Source: a bacterium HR33
Lineage (GTDB): Bacteria; Gemmatimonadota; Gemmatimonadetes; Gemmatimonadales; GWC2-71-9
NCBI GenBank assembly: GCA_002923375.1
Contig: BEIJ01000003.1
Location: 62,001-126,000 of the forward strand
Length of the DNA: 64,000 nt
Direction of reading: 5' to 3'
In this document: in pieces, positions 53,577 through 63,393 of the stretch
How the letters are laid out: each line of letters opens with the position of its first letter
Position numbering within the stretch: the first letter of the stretch is position 1
Made by a program: the position numbers and the translations under genes
Notes under the pieces: generated by a model
The model's database searches: none
What the model was told of the DNA's origin: nothing
What the model saw: only the letters and a program-made list of their open reading frames with translations

Positions 53577-54626
53577 ATGGTAGATCGCAACAGTTCCGAA
53601 TTCAAAAGCTTCCTGGAGCTCTACCAGCGGGCGCCGCTTTTAGAGTTGGGGCAGCTGGCCGACGCCAAGCGCAAAGAACTCCACCCTGACGGCGTAGTCA
53701 CCTACATAGTGGACCGCAACATCAACTATACCAACGTTTGTGTTGCCGACTGCAAGTTCTGCGCTTTTTATCGGAGACCGAAGCACGCCGAAGGATACGT
53801 GCTTTCCTTCGAAGAGATCGGGCGCAAGATCGAAGAAGCCAAGCGGCTCGGCGCGGTGCAGATTCTCATGCAGGGGGGGCACAATCCCTACATACCGTTC
53901 GAGTGGTATCTGGATCTGCTGCGATATATCAAGCGCAACCACCCGATTCACATCCACGGCTTCTCCCCTTCGGAAGTGGACTTCTTCGCCACCCGGTTCC
54001 GGATGAGCGCGGAAGAGGTGATACGCGAGCTCCAGGCGGCGGGACTGGATTCCATTCCCGGGGGAGGCGGAGAGATCCTGGTCCAGGAGGTCCGCGATCG
54101 CGTCGCCCGGAAAAAGGCGGGAGCCGATCGCTGGCTGGAGATCATGGAGATCGCGCATCGGCTGGGAATGAAGACGTCGGTGACGATGATGTACGGCTTG
54201 GGCGAGACCGAAGCCGACCGGATAGAACACCTGTTCCGGGTGAGGGAAGTGCAGCGAAGGACCGGGGGATTTACCGCTTTCATCACCTGGCCCCTGCAGC
54301 CGGAGCACACCGCTATGGCGGACACTCCCAAGACCGACGCCGTCACCTACCTCCGCACCGTCGCCATCAGCCGGCTGGTGTTGGACAATGTTCCCAACCT
54401 TCAAGCTTCCTGGGTGACCATGGGGTTGAAGGTCGGTCAGATCTCGTTGCGCTTCGGCTGCAACGATTTCGGGTCGTTGATGATAGAAGAAAACGTGGTA
54501 TCCGCCGCCGGTACCACCCACCGCACAACCATCGAGGAGATAAGGCGGCACATCTTGGACGCCGGTTTCAAACCGGCCCGAAGGCTACAGGACTACACCA
54601 TCATTCCGGACGAGATTGCAGCGTAA
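53577..54626 (+). CDS. mqnC: Cyclic dehypoxanthinylfutalosine synthase MqnC (radical SAM)
   Basis: 349-residue radical SAM enzyme that cyclises dehypoxanthinylfutalosine. The cluster motif is C-x3-C-x2-C: Cys55, Cys59 and Cys62 in YTNVCVADCKFCAF. QGGHNPYIPFEWYLDLLRYIK, GGGGEILVQEVRDR and TWPLQPEHTAM are family blocks that separate it from MqnE. ATG follows GAGGT. Together with mqnE and mqnA it covers three of the four steps; mqnB and mqnD are not in the window. Confidence 0.95.
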   Translation: MVDRNSSEFKSFLELYQRAPLLELGQLADAKRKELHPDGVVTYIVDRNINYTNVCVADCKFCAFYRRPKHAEGYVLSFEEIGRKIEEAKRLGAVQILMQGGHNPYIPFEWYLDLLRYIKRNHPIHIHGFSPSEVDFFATRFRMSAEEVIRELQAAGLDSIPGGGGEILVQEVRDRVARKKAGADRWLEIMEIAHRLGMKTSVTMMYGLGETEADRIEHLFRVREVQRRTGGFTAFITWPLQPEHTAMADTPKTDAVTYLRTVAISRLVLDNVPNLQASWVTMGLKVGQISLRFGCNDFGSLMIEENVVSAAGTTHRTTIEEIRRHILDAGFKPARRLQDYTIIPDEIAA

Positions 54627-54627
54627 C

Positions 54628-55029
54628 ATGAGCCAAAAACCGGTATTGGTTATCGTCGGTTCGGAGAGCGATCGCGAACGGGTGCAGGGAGCCTTGGACG
54701 TGCTGAACCAGGCCAAGGTGGGCTACGACTTCGTGGTCTCCTCCGCCCATCGTGACGCCGAGCGCACCGCTCAGATCGCCAAAGACGCCAGAAAGAACGG
54801 CTATCGGGTGATCATAGCTGCCGCCGGCTTGGCCGCGGCGCTCCCCGGCACCATGGCGGCGCTGAGCGATCTCCCGGTGGTGGGACTGCCTCTCGATGTA
54901 GGTCCGCTGCGCGGGGTCGACGCCCTCTACGCGATCGCCCAGCTGCCGCCGGGATGTCCCGTGGGTACGGTGGGCATAGGAAACGCCAAGAACGCCGCGC
55001 TGCTAGCGCTTCGCATCCTGGGCTGCTGA
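54628..55029 (+). CDS. purE: PurE-type N5-CAIR mutase, short form
   Basis: 133-residue protein of the AIR carboxylase/N5-CAIR mutase family (purine synthesis). Motifs present: VGSESDRERV, VVSSAHRDAERT, AAGLAAALPGTMAALSDLPVVGLPL, DALYAIAQLPPGCPVGTVGIGNAKNAALLALRIL. Most class I PurE proteins are about 160 residues, so this one is short at both ends; the core is complete. The ATG at 54628 comes one base after the mqnC stop; TTG 54616 is less likely. purK does not follow. It overlaps the 3' end of the opposing kinase gene by 27 bases. Confidence 0.85.
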   Translation: MSQKPVLVIVGSESDRERVQGALDVLNQAKVGYDFVVSSAHRDAERTAQIAKDARKNGYRVIIAAAGLAAALPGTMAALSDLPVVGLPLDVGPLRGVDALYAIAQLPPGCPVGTVGIGNAKNAALLALRILGC

Positions 55030-56916
55030 GGGGTTGGCGGCGGGCGGCAGGGCCGACTCGACCTCCGCCCGGGCTTCCAGGAGGCGGGATACCGCCTCTC
55101 CCACTTCCCGCGCGGCGGCCAGATCGGCGGTGACGGTTTCCACATTTCCGGTGCCGGCGGCGAGTCGCAGGAGATCGAGACGAACGGTTTCCAATGCGGC
55201 TATGACCTCCTCCAGCCTTAGCTGAGCGTCCCCGCGGGCGATCTCGAGCTCGGCTGCCACTTCCCGCTTCCGCGCGGCCGCGGCCGGTCCCCCTTCCGCT
55301 CTGGCCGCCAAATCCTCCAGCGCCGAGATCCGCGCTCTCAATCTGGAGGCATCCTGTTCCAGTTTCCGCACCGTAGCCGGCAGGTTGGGTAGCCGCCGCC
55401 TCAACTTTTTGGGAAGGCCGCGGTACAGATCGTCGATCGCCACCAGGATGGCCAGCTCGGTCCCGCGCCTCAACGTGTCCGCCTCGGAACGACGTCCCGT
55501 GCCGATTCGCGCCAGGCGCCAGAGCGCCTTCCCCGCACGCCCCGCCAGCAGCCTACCCAGCATCCGGCCGATCAGATCTTTTCGGGTGCCGTAGCGAACC
55601 AACCAAACGGCTCCGCTGCCCAGCCCCAGCATGAAAGCAGCGCCCGCCCAGCTCTTTTCTTCCAAGGCGTAAGCCAGGTATCCCGAGGCGCTCAGGCCGA
55701 GCGCCCCCGTTGCCAAGGCGCCGCGTTCCAGGAACGACGCTCTGCTACCCATCTCGAAAGCTCTTTCCTCGAGTTCGGACTGCCGGTGCGCGGGCCAAAA
55801 GGCACGGATCTGCTCCAAGGTGTACCCTGACTTCAGCGCCCGGCGCATCCAACGGGTGGCGGTCCCCGCCACCCTGGCCATTCCGGCGACCAGCACCACT
55901 AGATGCATTATGGCAGCGGCGATCGCATCGCTGAGCCGACCTTCGAGAAGCGCTACTACGGCGGGAGGGCCCGAGAGTAATGCGAGCAGGCCGTAGACCG
56001 CTAGGGACGACTGGAGGCTCTGCCGCAGATGTTTGAAAAGAGCCCTAGCGGGCGCCGGCAAGCCCGAGGCCTTTTCCATCGCGGCCGCAAGATGTTGGGC
56101 CAGCTCTTCAGCCGATTGGAACCTTTCAGCCGGCGACTTGCGCAGGCAGCGATCGACCAGCTGAGCCAAACGTACGGGAATTCCGGGTGAGACTTCGGTA
56201 AGCCGCGGCGGCTCGCGGGTCAGATGCTGGGCGAGGAGCTGAGCGGGAGAATCTCCCTCGAACGGCAACCTCCCGGATAGCATGTAAAAGGCGACGACCC
56301 CCAGGGAGTATATGTCGCTCCTGCCGTCGACCGGCTCTCCGGAAGCTTGCTCCGGACTCATGTACTCCGCAGTGCCGAGTATCTCCCCTCTGCCCGTGAT
56401 CCCGCTCTGCTGCACTACCCGGGCTATGCCGAAGTCGCTCACCAAGACCCTGCCGCTCTCGCCGTCTAGCAGCACATTGTCCGGTTTGATGTCGCGGTGT
56501 ACAACGCCGCGGGAGTGGGCGTACCCCAATGCCCACGCTATTTCCATCAGAATCCGGGCTGCCTCGCCGGGATCGAGGCGTCCGTCCTTGCGGATCTTCT
56601 GTCCCAAAGTCTGGCCTGGAACGTAAGCCATAGTGAAGAAGACGAACTCGCCGGTTTGCTCCACCGCATATACCGGAACGATATGGGGGTGGGAGAGCTT
56701 GGCGGCGGTCCTCGCCTCCCGAATGAACCGGTCGCGGAGAGAGGGTTCTCTGGCAACGTGCGGGGGCAGCAACTTGAGCGCGACCGGCCTATCCAAGGCT
56801 ACGTCGCGGGCTAGGTAAACGATTCCCATCCCGCCGCGCCCGAGCTCTCTCTCCAAAGAATATCGGCCCGCGACCGCGGCCTGCAGCCCGAAGAAGATCT
56901 CGTCAGGTTGTTTCAC
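55003..56916 (-). CDS. Membrane Ser/Thr protein kinase with coiled-coil C-terminus
   Basis: 637-residue Hanks-type kinase. The catalytic domain (about residues 18-285) has the glycine loop LGRGGMGIVY, Lys48 in VALKLL, H140-R-D142 in the catalytic loop, D161-F-G and GTAEYMSPEQ. Several hydrophobic segments follow at about 310-470 (LAVYGLLALLSGPPAVVALL, AIMHLVVLVAGMARV, ALGLSASGYLAYAL, WAGAAFMLGLGSGAVWLV), then a C-terminal cytosolic part with coiled-coil heptads (about 540-620: TVRKLEQDASRLRARISALEDLA). It lacks the PASTA or WD40 sensor modules seen in many such kinases. GTG 56916 is chosen because kinase similarity starts soon after; a TTG nine bases earlier is possible. Confidence 0.85.
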   Translation of the reverse strand: MKQPDEIFFGLQAAVAGRYSLERELGRGGMGIVYLARDVALDRPVALKLLPPHVAREPSLRDRFIREARTAAKLSHPHIVPVYAVEQTGEFVFFTMAYVPGQTLGQKIRKDGRLDPGEAARILMEIAWALGYAHSRGVVHRDIKPDNVLLDGESGRVLVSDFGIARVVQQSGITGRGEILGTAEYMSPEQASGEPVDGRSDIYSLGVVAFYMLSGRLPFEGDSPAQLLAQHLTREPPRLTEVSPGIPVRLAQLVDRCLRKSPAERFQSAEELAQHLAAAMEKASGLPAPARALFKHLRQSLQSSLAVYGLLALLSGPPAVVALLEGRLSDAIAAAIMHLVVLVAGMARVAGTATRWMRRALKSGYTLEQIRAFWPAHRQSELEERAFEMGSRASFLERGALATGALGLSASGYLAYALEEKSWAGAAFMLGLGSGAVWLVRYGTRKDLIGRMLGRLLAGRAGKALWRLARIGTGRRSEADTLRRGTELAILVAIDDLYRGLPKKLRRRLPNLPATVRKLEQDASRLRARISALEDLAARAEGGPAAAARKREVAAELEIARGDAQLRLEEVIAALETVRLDLLRLAAGTGNVETVTADLAAAREVGEAVSRLLEARAEVESALPPAANPSAAQDAKR

Positions 56917-57075
56917 CGGCCCCAATATGCTTCTCGCCCGGCGTCCGGAAAAGGTGCGGCAGTTTCGCGCCCCTGTCCCCGCGCAGCATTGTCGTTCCCG
57001 GGCCGGAGTTCCGCGGAAATTGCGGGACGTCTCGGCACTCTGCCCAATTTTCCGCACCCGTTCTATTTTGGAACC

Positions 57076-58251
57076 GTGCACACAGCTCGCAGAACCCACA
57101 CCTTTACCGAATCCGTGATCCGGGGCATGACCCGCCTAGCGGCCGAGCACGGGGCGATCAACTTGGCTCAAGGATTTCCCAACTTTCCCGCGCCGGAAGT
57201 GCTCAAAGAGGCTGCCGCCGCGGCGATCCGCGCCGACATCAACCAGTACGCCATCACCTGGGGATCCAAGCGGCTCAGGGACGCCTTGGCGCGCAAGTAC
57301 GCCGAGTGGTACCGGATGGAGGTGGATCCGGAGGCGGAGATCACGGTGACTTGCGGATCCACGGAGGCCATGGCATCGGCGCTGCTGGCGATCGTGGACC
57401 CGGGAGACGAGGTCATCGTTTTCGAGCCGTTTTACGAGAACTACGGCCCCGATGCGGTCCTCTGCGGCGCGCAGCCGGTGTATGTGCCGATGCCGGCCGG
57501 ACAAGAGCTCGACCTCGAGCGGCTGGCCGCTGCGTGTTCGCGCCGGACCAGGGCGATAATAGTCAACACGCCCAACAATCCCACGGGGCGGGTGCTGAGC
57601 CGCCGAGAGTTGGAGGGGATCGCCGAACTCTGCCGGCGCTTCGACGCCTACGCCGTGACCGACGAGATCTACGAGCACATCTACTACGAAGGGGAACATA
57701 TTCCCATCGCCACGCTGCCGGGGATGCGCGAGCGGACTATCACCATAAGCGGTGCCTCCAAGACCTTCAGTGTTACCGGATGGCGGGTGGGTTGGATCGT
57801 GGCTCCGCGGGAGGTCACGGCCGCGATTCGAAAAGTGCACGATTTTCTCACCGTGGGGGCGCCGGCGCCGCTTCAAGAAGGGGTGGCGGCCGGGTTGGAG
57901 CAGCTGGGCCCGGAGTACTACAGGACTCTGGCGGCGGAGTATCGGGAAAGGCGGGATGTGCTCTACGAGGGACTGGCAGCCGCGGGATTTCGGTGTGTGC
58001 GGCCGGAGGGTGCCTACTACATCATGGCCGACTTCGCAGCTATCAGTGATCTCGCCGACGACGAGTTCTCCTATTGGCTCACCCGGGAGATCGGGGTGGC
58101 GCCGGTTCCGGGATCGAGTTTTTACAGCCGGCCGGAGCTGGGCCGCAAGCAGGTCAGGTTCGCTTTCTGCAAGACTACAGAACTTTTGCGCGAGGCCAAC
58201 CTGCGGCTGCGCTCACTGGCTCCCGCGGAGGCGCGACCTCCGTCCCTCTGA
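57076..58251 (+). CDS. PLP-dependent class I/II aminotransferase
   Basis: 391-residue fold-type I aminotransferase of the group containing methionine and kynurenine aminotransferases. HGAINLAQGFPNFPAPEVLKEAA and INQYAITWGSKRLRDALARKY are typical; TCGSTEAMASALLA, NTPNNPTGRVLSRRELE and the PLP lysine Lys229 in SGASKTFSVTGWRVGW complete the active site, and Arg in VRFAFCKT binds the carboxylate. GTG 57076 starts where family similarity begins; 6 bases upstream ends a TATTTT that could be a -10 box. It diverges from the kinase gene across 159 bases. Amino donor and acceptor cannot be read from sequence. Confidence 0.88.
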   Translation: MHTARRTHTFTESVIRGMTRLAAEHGAINLAQGFPNFPAPEVLKEAAAAAIRADINQYAITWGSKRLRDALARKYAEWYRMEVDPEAEITVTCGSTEAMASALLAIVDPGDEVIVFEPFYENYGPDAVLCGAQPVYVPMPAGQELDLERLAAACSRRTRAIIVNTPNNPTGRVLSRRELEGIAELCRRFDAYAVTDEIYEHIYYEGEHIPIATLPGMRERTITISGASKTFSVTGWRVGWIVAPREVTAAIRKVHDFLTVGAPAPLQEGVAAGLEQLGPEYYRTLAAEYRERRDVLYEGLAAAGFRCVRPEGAYYIMADFAAISDLADDEFSYWLTREIGVAPVPGSSFYSRPELGRKQVRFAFCKTTELLREANLRLRSLAPAEARPPSL

Positions 58252-58314
58252 GACGGTGGCGCGGAGTTTCGAGCGTCGAACCCTGACAACCTACCGTTGT
58301 AGACCCGAGCTTTC

Positions 58315-58320
58315 TATCAT
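58315..58320 (+). promoter_or_regulatory. Candidate -10 box of ispF, start-codon proximal
   Basis: TATCAT matches TATAAT at five of six positions and ends six bases before the ispF ATG, with CCCACC between and no ribosome site. No good -35 box lies 16-18 bases upstream, so this is weaker than the yceD and kdsB cases. Confidence 0.35.
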
Positions 58321-58326
58321 CCCACC

Positions 58327-58806
58327 ATGCGCCAGCGCTTCGGAATCGGCTACGACTCCCACCGCTTCGGTGCCGAGCGGCCGTTGGTACTGGGAGGAGT
58401 CAAGATCGAGAACGAAACCGGACTCCTAGGCCACTCCGACGGCGACGCCGTAGCCCACGCCGTGATCGACGCCCTCCTGGGAGCCGCCGCCATGGGCGAC
58501 ATCGGCCAGCTCTTCCCCGACACCGACGAGCGGTGGAAAGATGCCAACTCGATGCAACTGCTGAGAGAGGTAAAACGCCGCCTGACCGCCGCCAGCTACA
58601 CCATCGTGAACGTGGACGTGACGGTCGTCACCGAGAGGCCGCGGCTGGCTCCCCATATCCCCGCCATGCGCGAGAACCTGGCCCGGGCCCTGGGGATCCC
58701 GCTCCATGCGGTATCGGTAAAGGCCAAGACCAACGAGCAAATGGACTCGGTGGGCGAGGGCAAAGGCCTCCAGGTTTTCGCTGTGGCCTCCCTGGGAGGC
58801 GCCTGA
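58327..58806 (+). CDS. ispF: 2-C-methyl-D-erythritol 2,4-cyclodiphosphate synthase
   Basis: 159-residue enzyme of the non-mevalonate isoprenoid pathway that cyclises CDP-methylerythritol phosphate. GIGYDSHRFG holds the Asp and His zinc ligands; LGHSDGDAVAHAVIDALLGAAAMGDIGQLFPDTD the remaining one; NVDVTVVTERPRLAPHIPAM and KAKTNEQMDSVGEGKGLQVFAVASL match to the end. Length is typical. It supplies precursors for the undecaprenyl and menaquinone side chains. DedA follows 1 base after the stop. Confidence 0.97.
   Translation: MRQRFGIGYDSHRFGAERPLVLGGVKIENETGLLGHSDGDAVAHAVIDALLGAAAMGDIGQLFPDTDERWKDANSMQLLREVKRRLTAASYTIVNVDVTVVTERPRLAPHIPAMRENLARALGIPLHAVSVKAKTNEQMDSVGEGKGLQVFAVASLGGA
58794..58799 (+). 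promoter_or_regulatory. Ribosome binding site that supports the CTG start of dedA
   Basis: GGGAGG at the end of ispF, eight bases before CTG 58808. It decides the otherwise unusual start of the DedA gene. Confidence 0.6.
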
Positions 58807-58807
58807 T

Positions 58808-59422
58808 CTGCTCGAGCAACTCCTCAACAGCCTGAATGCGCTGCCCGCGGCATCGGTTTACACCGTAATCGGCATCCTCGCCGCAATAGAGAACGTGTTT
58901 CCGCCGGTGCCGGCGGATACCGCGGTAGCCCTCGGAGCCTTCCTGTCCCAGGGGGGTGTGATATCGGCACCCGCGGTGTTTTTGATAACCTGGGTGTCCA
59001 ACGTTACCAGCGCCACAGCGGTCTATGCCGCCGGCCGCACCGTGGGGCGATCGTTCTTCACCGGACGAGTGGGCCGCCAGCTCCTGCACCCGGAGCGCCT
59101 GCGCAAACTCGAGCGCCTCTACGACCGGCACGGTACGTGGGGCCTGTTCCTGAGCCGCTTCATACCCGCGGTGCGGGCGGTGGTCCCGCCCTTCGCGGGA
59201 ATAGCGCGCTTGAGCTGGCCGCGCTATCTGGCGGCGGTGGCCGTGGCGTCGGGCATCTGGTACGGAACGCTGACTTACGTTGCCGCCACGCTGCTAGAGC
59301 GGCTGGACGACGTGGGAAGGCTACTACGGCAAATAAACCTCATCGCAGCAGGAGCGGCTCTCCTGGCAGCCGGGTTGCTGGTAGTGTGGTACTTGGTGCT
59401 GCACCGCGGGCGGGCAAGATGA
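58808..59422 (+). CDS. DedA-family membrane protein, CTG start
   Basis: 204-residue DedA/SNARE-associated family protein with about five membrane helices; known members act in lipid carrier recycling at the inner membrane. Family blocks: AAIENVFPPVPADTAVALGAF, ITWVSNVTSATAVYAAGR, YDRHGTWGLFLSRFIPAVRAVVPPFAGIARLSW. The in-frame sequence before the GTG at 58895 (LLEQLLNSLNALPAASVY...) is clearly family-like, but contains no ATG, GTG or TTG. A CTG at 58808 lies 8 bases after GGGAGG (58794-58799), so I infer CTG initiation. It overlaps xerD by ATGA. Confidence 0.85.
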   Translation: MLEQLLNSLNALPAASVYTVIGILAAIENVFPPVPADTAVALGAFLSQGGVISAPAVFLITWVSNVTSATAVYAAGRTVGRSFFTGRVGRQLLHPERLRKLERLYDRHGTWGLFLSRFIPAVRAVVPPFAGIARLSWPRYLAAVAVASGIWYGTLTYVAATLLERLDDVGRLLRQINLIAAGAALLAAGLLVVWYLVLHRGRAR

Positions 59423-60342
59423 GCGCAACCGCAGAAAGCCGCGATCGGATCGAACGGGCCTTCTACTTGGAACAGTTCGCCGATTACCTATCGTTAGAGG
59501 CGGGACACAGCCGCAATACGGTCGAAAACTACACCAGAGACATCCGGCGCATGATACGGTGGCTCGAGGGTTACGGCGTGGAGCGAGCCGAGCGGGTCGA
59601 ATTTTCGCACCTTCGGGACTTTGTCTATCGACTCAAGGATCTAGGCCTCAGCACTTCCAGCATCCGCCGGCAGATATCGGCCATGCGCACCTATTTTCGT
59701 TTTCTGGTGGGCGAGGGCTATCTGGCGCGCGATCCCACAGTCAAACTGGATACGCCCAAGAGCTGGCGCCGCATTCCCGAGGTGCTTTCCCTGTCGGAGA
59801 TCGAAGCACTCCTGGCAGCTCCCTCGGTGGACGAGCCGCTGGGCTGGAGGGACCGGGCGCTGCTGGAAATAGGCTATGGAGCGGGGCTGCGAGTTTCCGA
59901 GCTTGTCGGTTTGAGAGAATCGGACATCTGGTTCGACCAAGCTCTGTTGAGAGTGATGGGGAAGGGTAACAAAGAGCGCTTGGTACCTATAGGGAGGCGT
60001 GCCCTCGGAGCCGCCGCGCTCTACGGCCGCGAGATCCGGCCCACGCTGGACAAGGGATCGAGTCAAGGCCGCTTCTTCCTGAACCGCCGGGGAAGACCCC
60101 TCTCCCGCGTCGGAGCTTGGGGCATAATCAAGCGCTTGGCCAAACGGGCCGGTATAGAAAAACGGGTAACCCCGCACACCCTGCGGCACACCTTCGCCAC
60201 TCACCTGCTGGAACGCGGCGCCGACTTGAGAGCGGTTCAGGAGATGCTGGGACACGCCGATCTGTCGACCACCCAGATCTACACTCACGTGGATCGGGAA
60301 TACCTGCGCGCGATTCACCAGCAGTACCATCCAAGAGCGTAA
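59419..60342 (+). CDS. xerD: Tyrosine recombinase XerD/XerC
   Basis: 307-residue site-specific recombinase that resolves chromosome dimers at dif with FtsK. The N-terminal SAM-like domain (YLEQFADYLSLEAGHSRNTVENYTRDIRR) is followed by the catalytic domain with all active-site residues: Arg158 (GLRVSEL), Lys182 (GKGNKERL), His253 and Arg256 (HTLRHTFATHLL), His279 (GHADLSTTQIY) and nucleophile Tyr288. The PHTLRHTFATHLLERGADLRAVQEMLGHADLSTTQIYTH run is characteristic of Xer proteins rather than phage integrases. It starts by ATGA overlap with dedA and has no attachment sites nearby, so it is the housekeeping enzyme. Confidence 0.93.
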   Translation: MSATAESRDRIERAFYLEQFADYLSLEAGHSRNTVENYTRDIRRMIRWLEGYGVERAERVEFSHLRDFVYRLKDLGLSTSSIRRQISAMRTYFRFLVGEGYLARDPTVKLDTPKSWRRIPEVLSLSEIEALLAAPSVDEPLGWRDRALLEIGYGAGLRVSELVGLRESDIWFDQALLRVMGKGNKERLVPIGRRALGAAALYGREIRPTLDKGSSQGRFFLNRRGRPLSRVGAWGIIKRLAKRAGIEKRVTPHTLRHTFATHLLERGADLRAVQEMLGHADLSTTQIYTHVDREYLRAIHQQYHPRA

Positions 60343-60348
60343 CCCGCC

Positions 60349-60945
60349 ATGATACTCGTTCTGGACAACTACGACTCCTTCACCTACAACCTGGTCCAGT
60401 ATCTGGGAGAACTCGGTGCCGAACCGGCGGTGCGGCGCAACGACCAGGTGACGCTGGAAGAGATCGAAGCCCTGAGACCCGCGGGGATCGTGATATCCCC
60501 GGGACCCGGCGTTCCCGCCAGAGCCGGGATCAGTGTTCCCCTGATACGAGCCTTTGCCGGGCGCATACCGATACTCGGCGTGTGCCTGGGACATCAGGCA
60601 ATCGGAGAGGCCTTCGGCGGCAGGGTCATAAGGGCATCGCGCCTCATGCACGGGAAGACCTCACCCATAGAACATACCGGCGAAGGGCTCTTGGCGGGCC
60701 TACCTCGGCGCTTCGAGGCGATGCGCTACCATTCGCTGGTGATCGATCCCGAGCGGCTCCCCGCCGAACTCAAGGTCACAGCCTGGACAGCGGATCGTCC
60801 CCGCGGCGAAGAAATCATGGCGGTAGAGCACAAGACCCACCCCGTCTTCGGCGTTCAGTTTCATCCCGAGTCGGTAGCGACCCAAGTGGGGAGATCTATT
60901 CTGTCTAGGTTTGTAGAGCTAACTCGTTCCGGCGGCGGGGGTTAA
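60349..60945 (+). CDS. pabA: Aminodeoxychorismate/anthranilate synthase glutaminase subunit
   Basis: 198-residue glutamine amidotransferase that supplies ammonia for 4-amino-4-deoxychorismate (folate) or anthranilate (tryptophan) synthesis. LVLDNYDSFTYNLVQYL is the N-terminal signature; the triad is Cys79 (GVCLGHQ), His172 and Glu174 (FHPES); ISPGPGVP and HGKTSPIEH are typical. PabA and TrpG cannot be told apart by sequence alone, and one protein may serve both. It starts 6 bases after xerD. No partner component I gene is in the window. Confidence 0.93.
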   Translation: MILVLDNYDSFTYNLVQYLGELGAEPAVRRNDQVTLEEIEALRPAGIVISPGPGVPARAGISVPLIRAFAGRIPILGVCLGHQAIGEAFGGRVIRASRLMHGKTSPIEHTGEGLLAGLPRRFEAMRYHSLVIDPERLPAELKVTAWTADRPRGEEIMAVEHKTHPVFGVQFHPESVATQVGRSILSRFVELTRSGGGG

Positions 60946-60974
60946 GCCGGCCGCCGGGCGTGCTGGCACGACTT

Positions 60975-61003
60975 TTGACAGCGACGGCGGCTCTGGTTAA
61001 CTT
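60975..61003 (+). promoter_or_regulatory. Promoter of kdsB, probably leaderless
   Basis: TTGACA (60975-60980), a 17-base spacer and TAACTT (60998-61003); the GTG of kdsB starts only 5 bases later. A perfect -35 box, ideal spacing and no room for a ribosome site suggest that transcription starts at the first codon. Confidence 0.68.
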
Positions 61004-61008
61004 CCACT

Positions 61009-63392
<2,384 letters not shown>

Positions 63393-63393
63393 G

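Noticed and set aside
60946-60978. Hairpin CGTG-CTGG-CACG followed by TTTT after pabA, as a terminator
   Set aside because: The stem is only four base pairs, and the T run is part of the kdsB -35 box; support is too weak.
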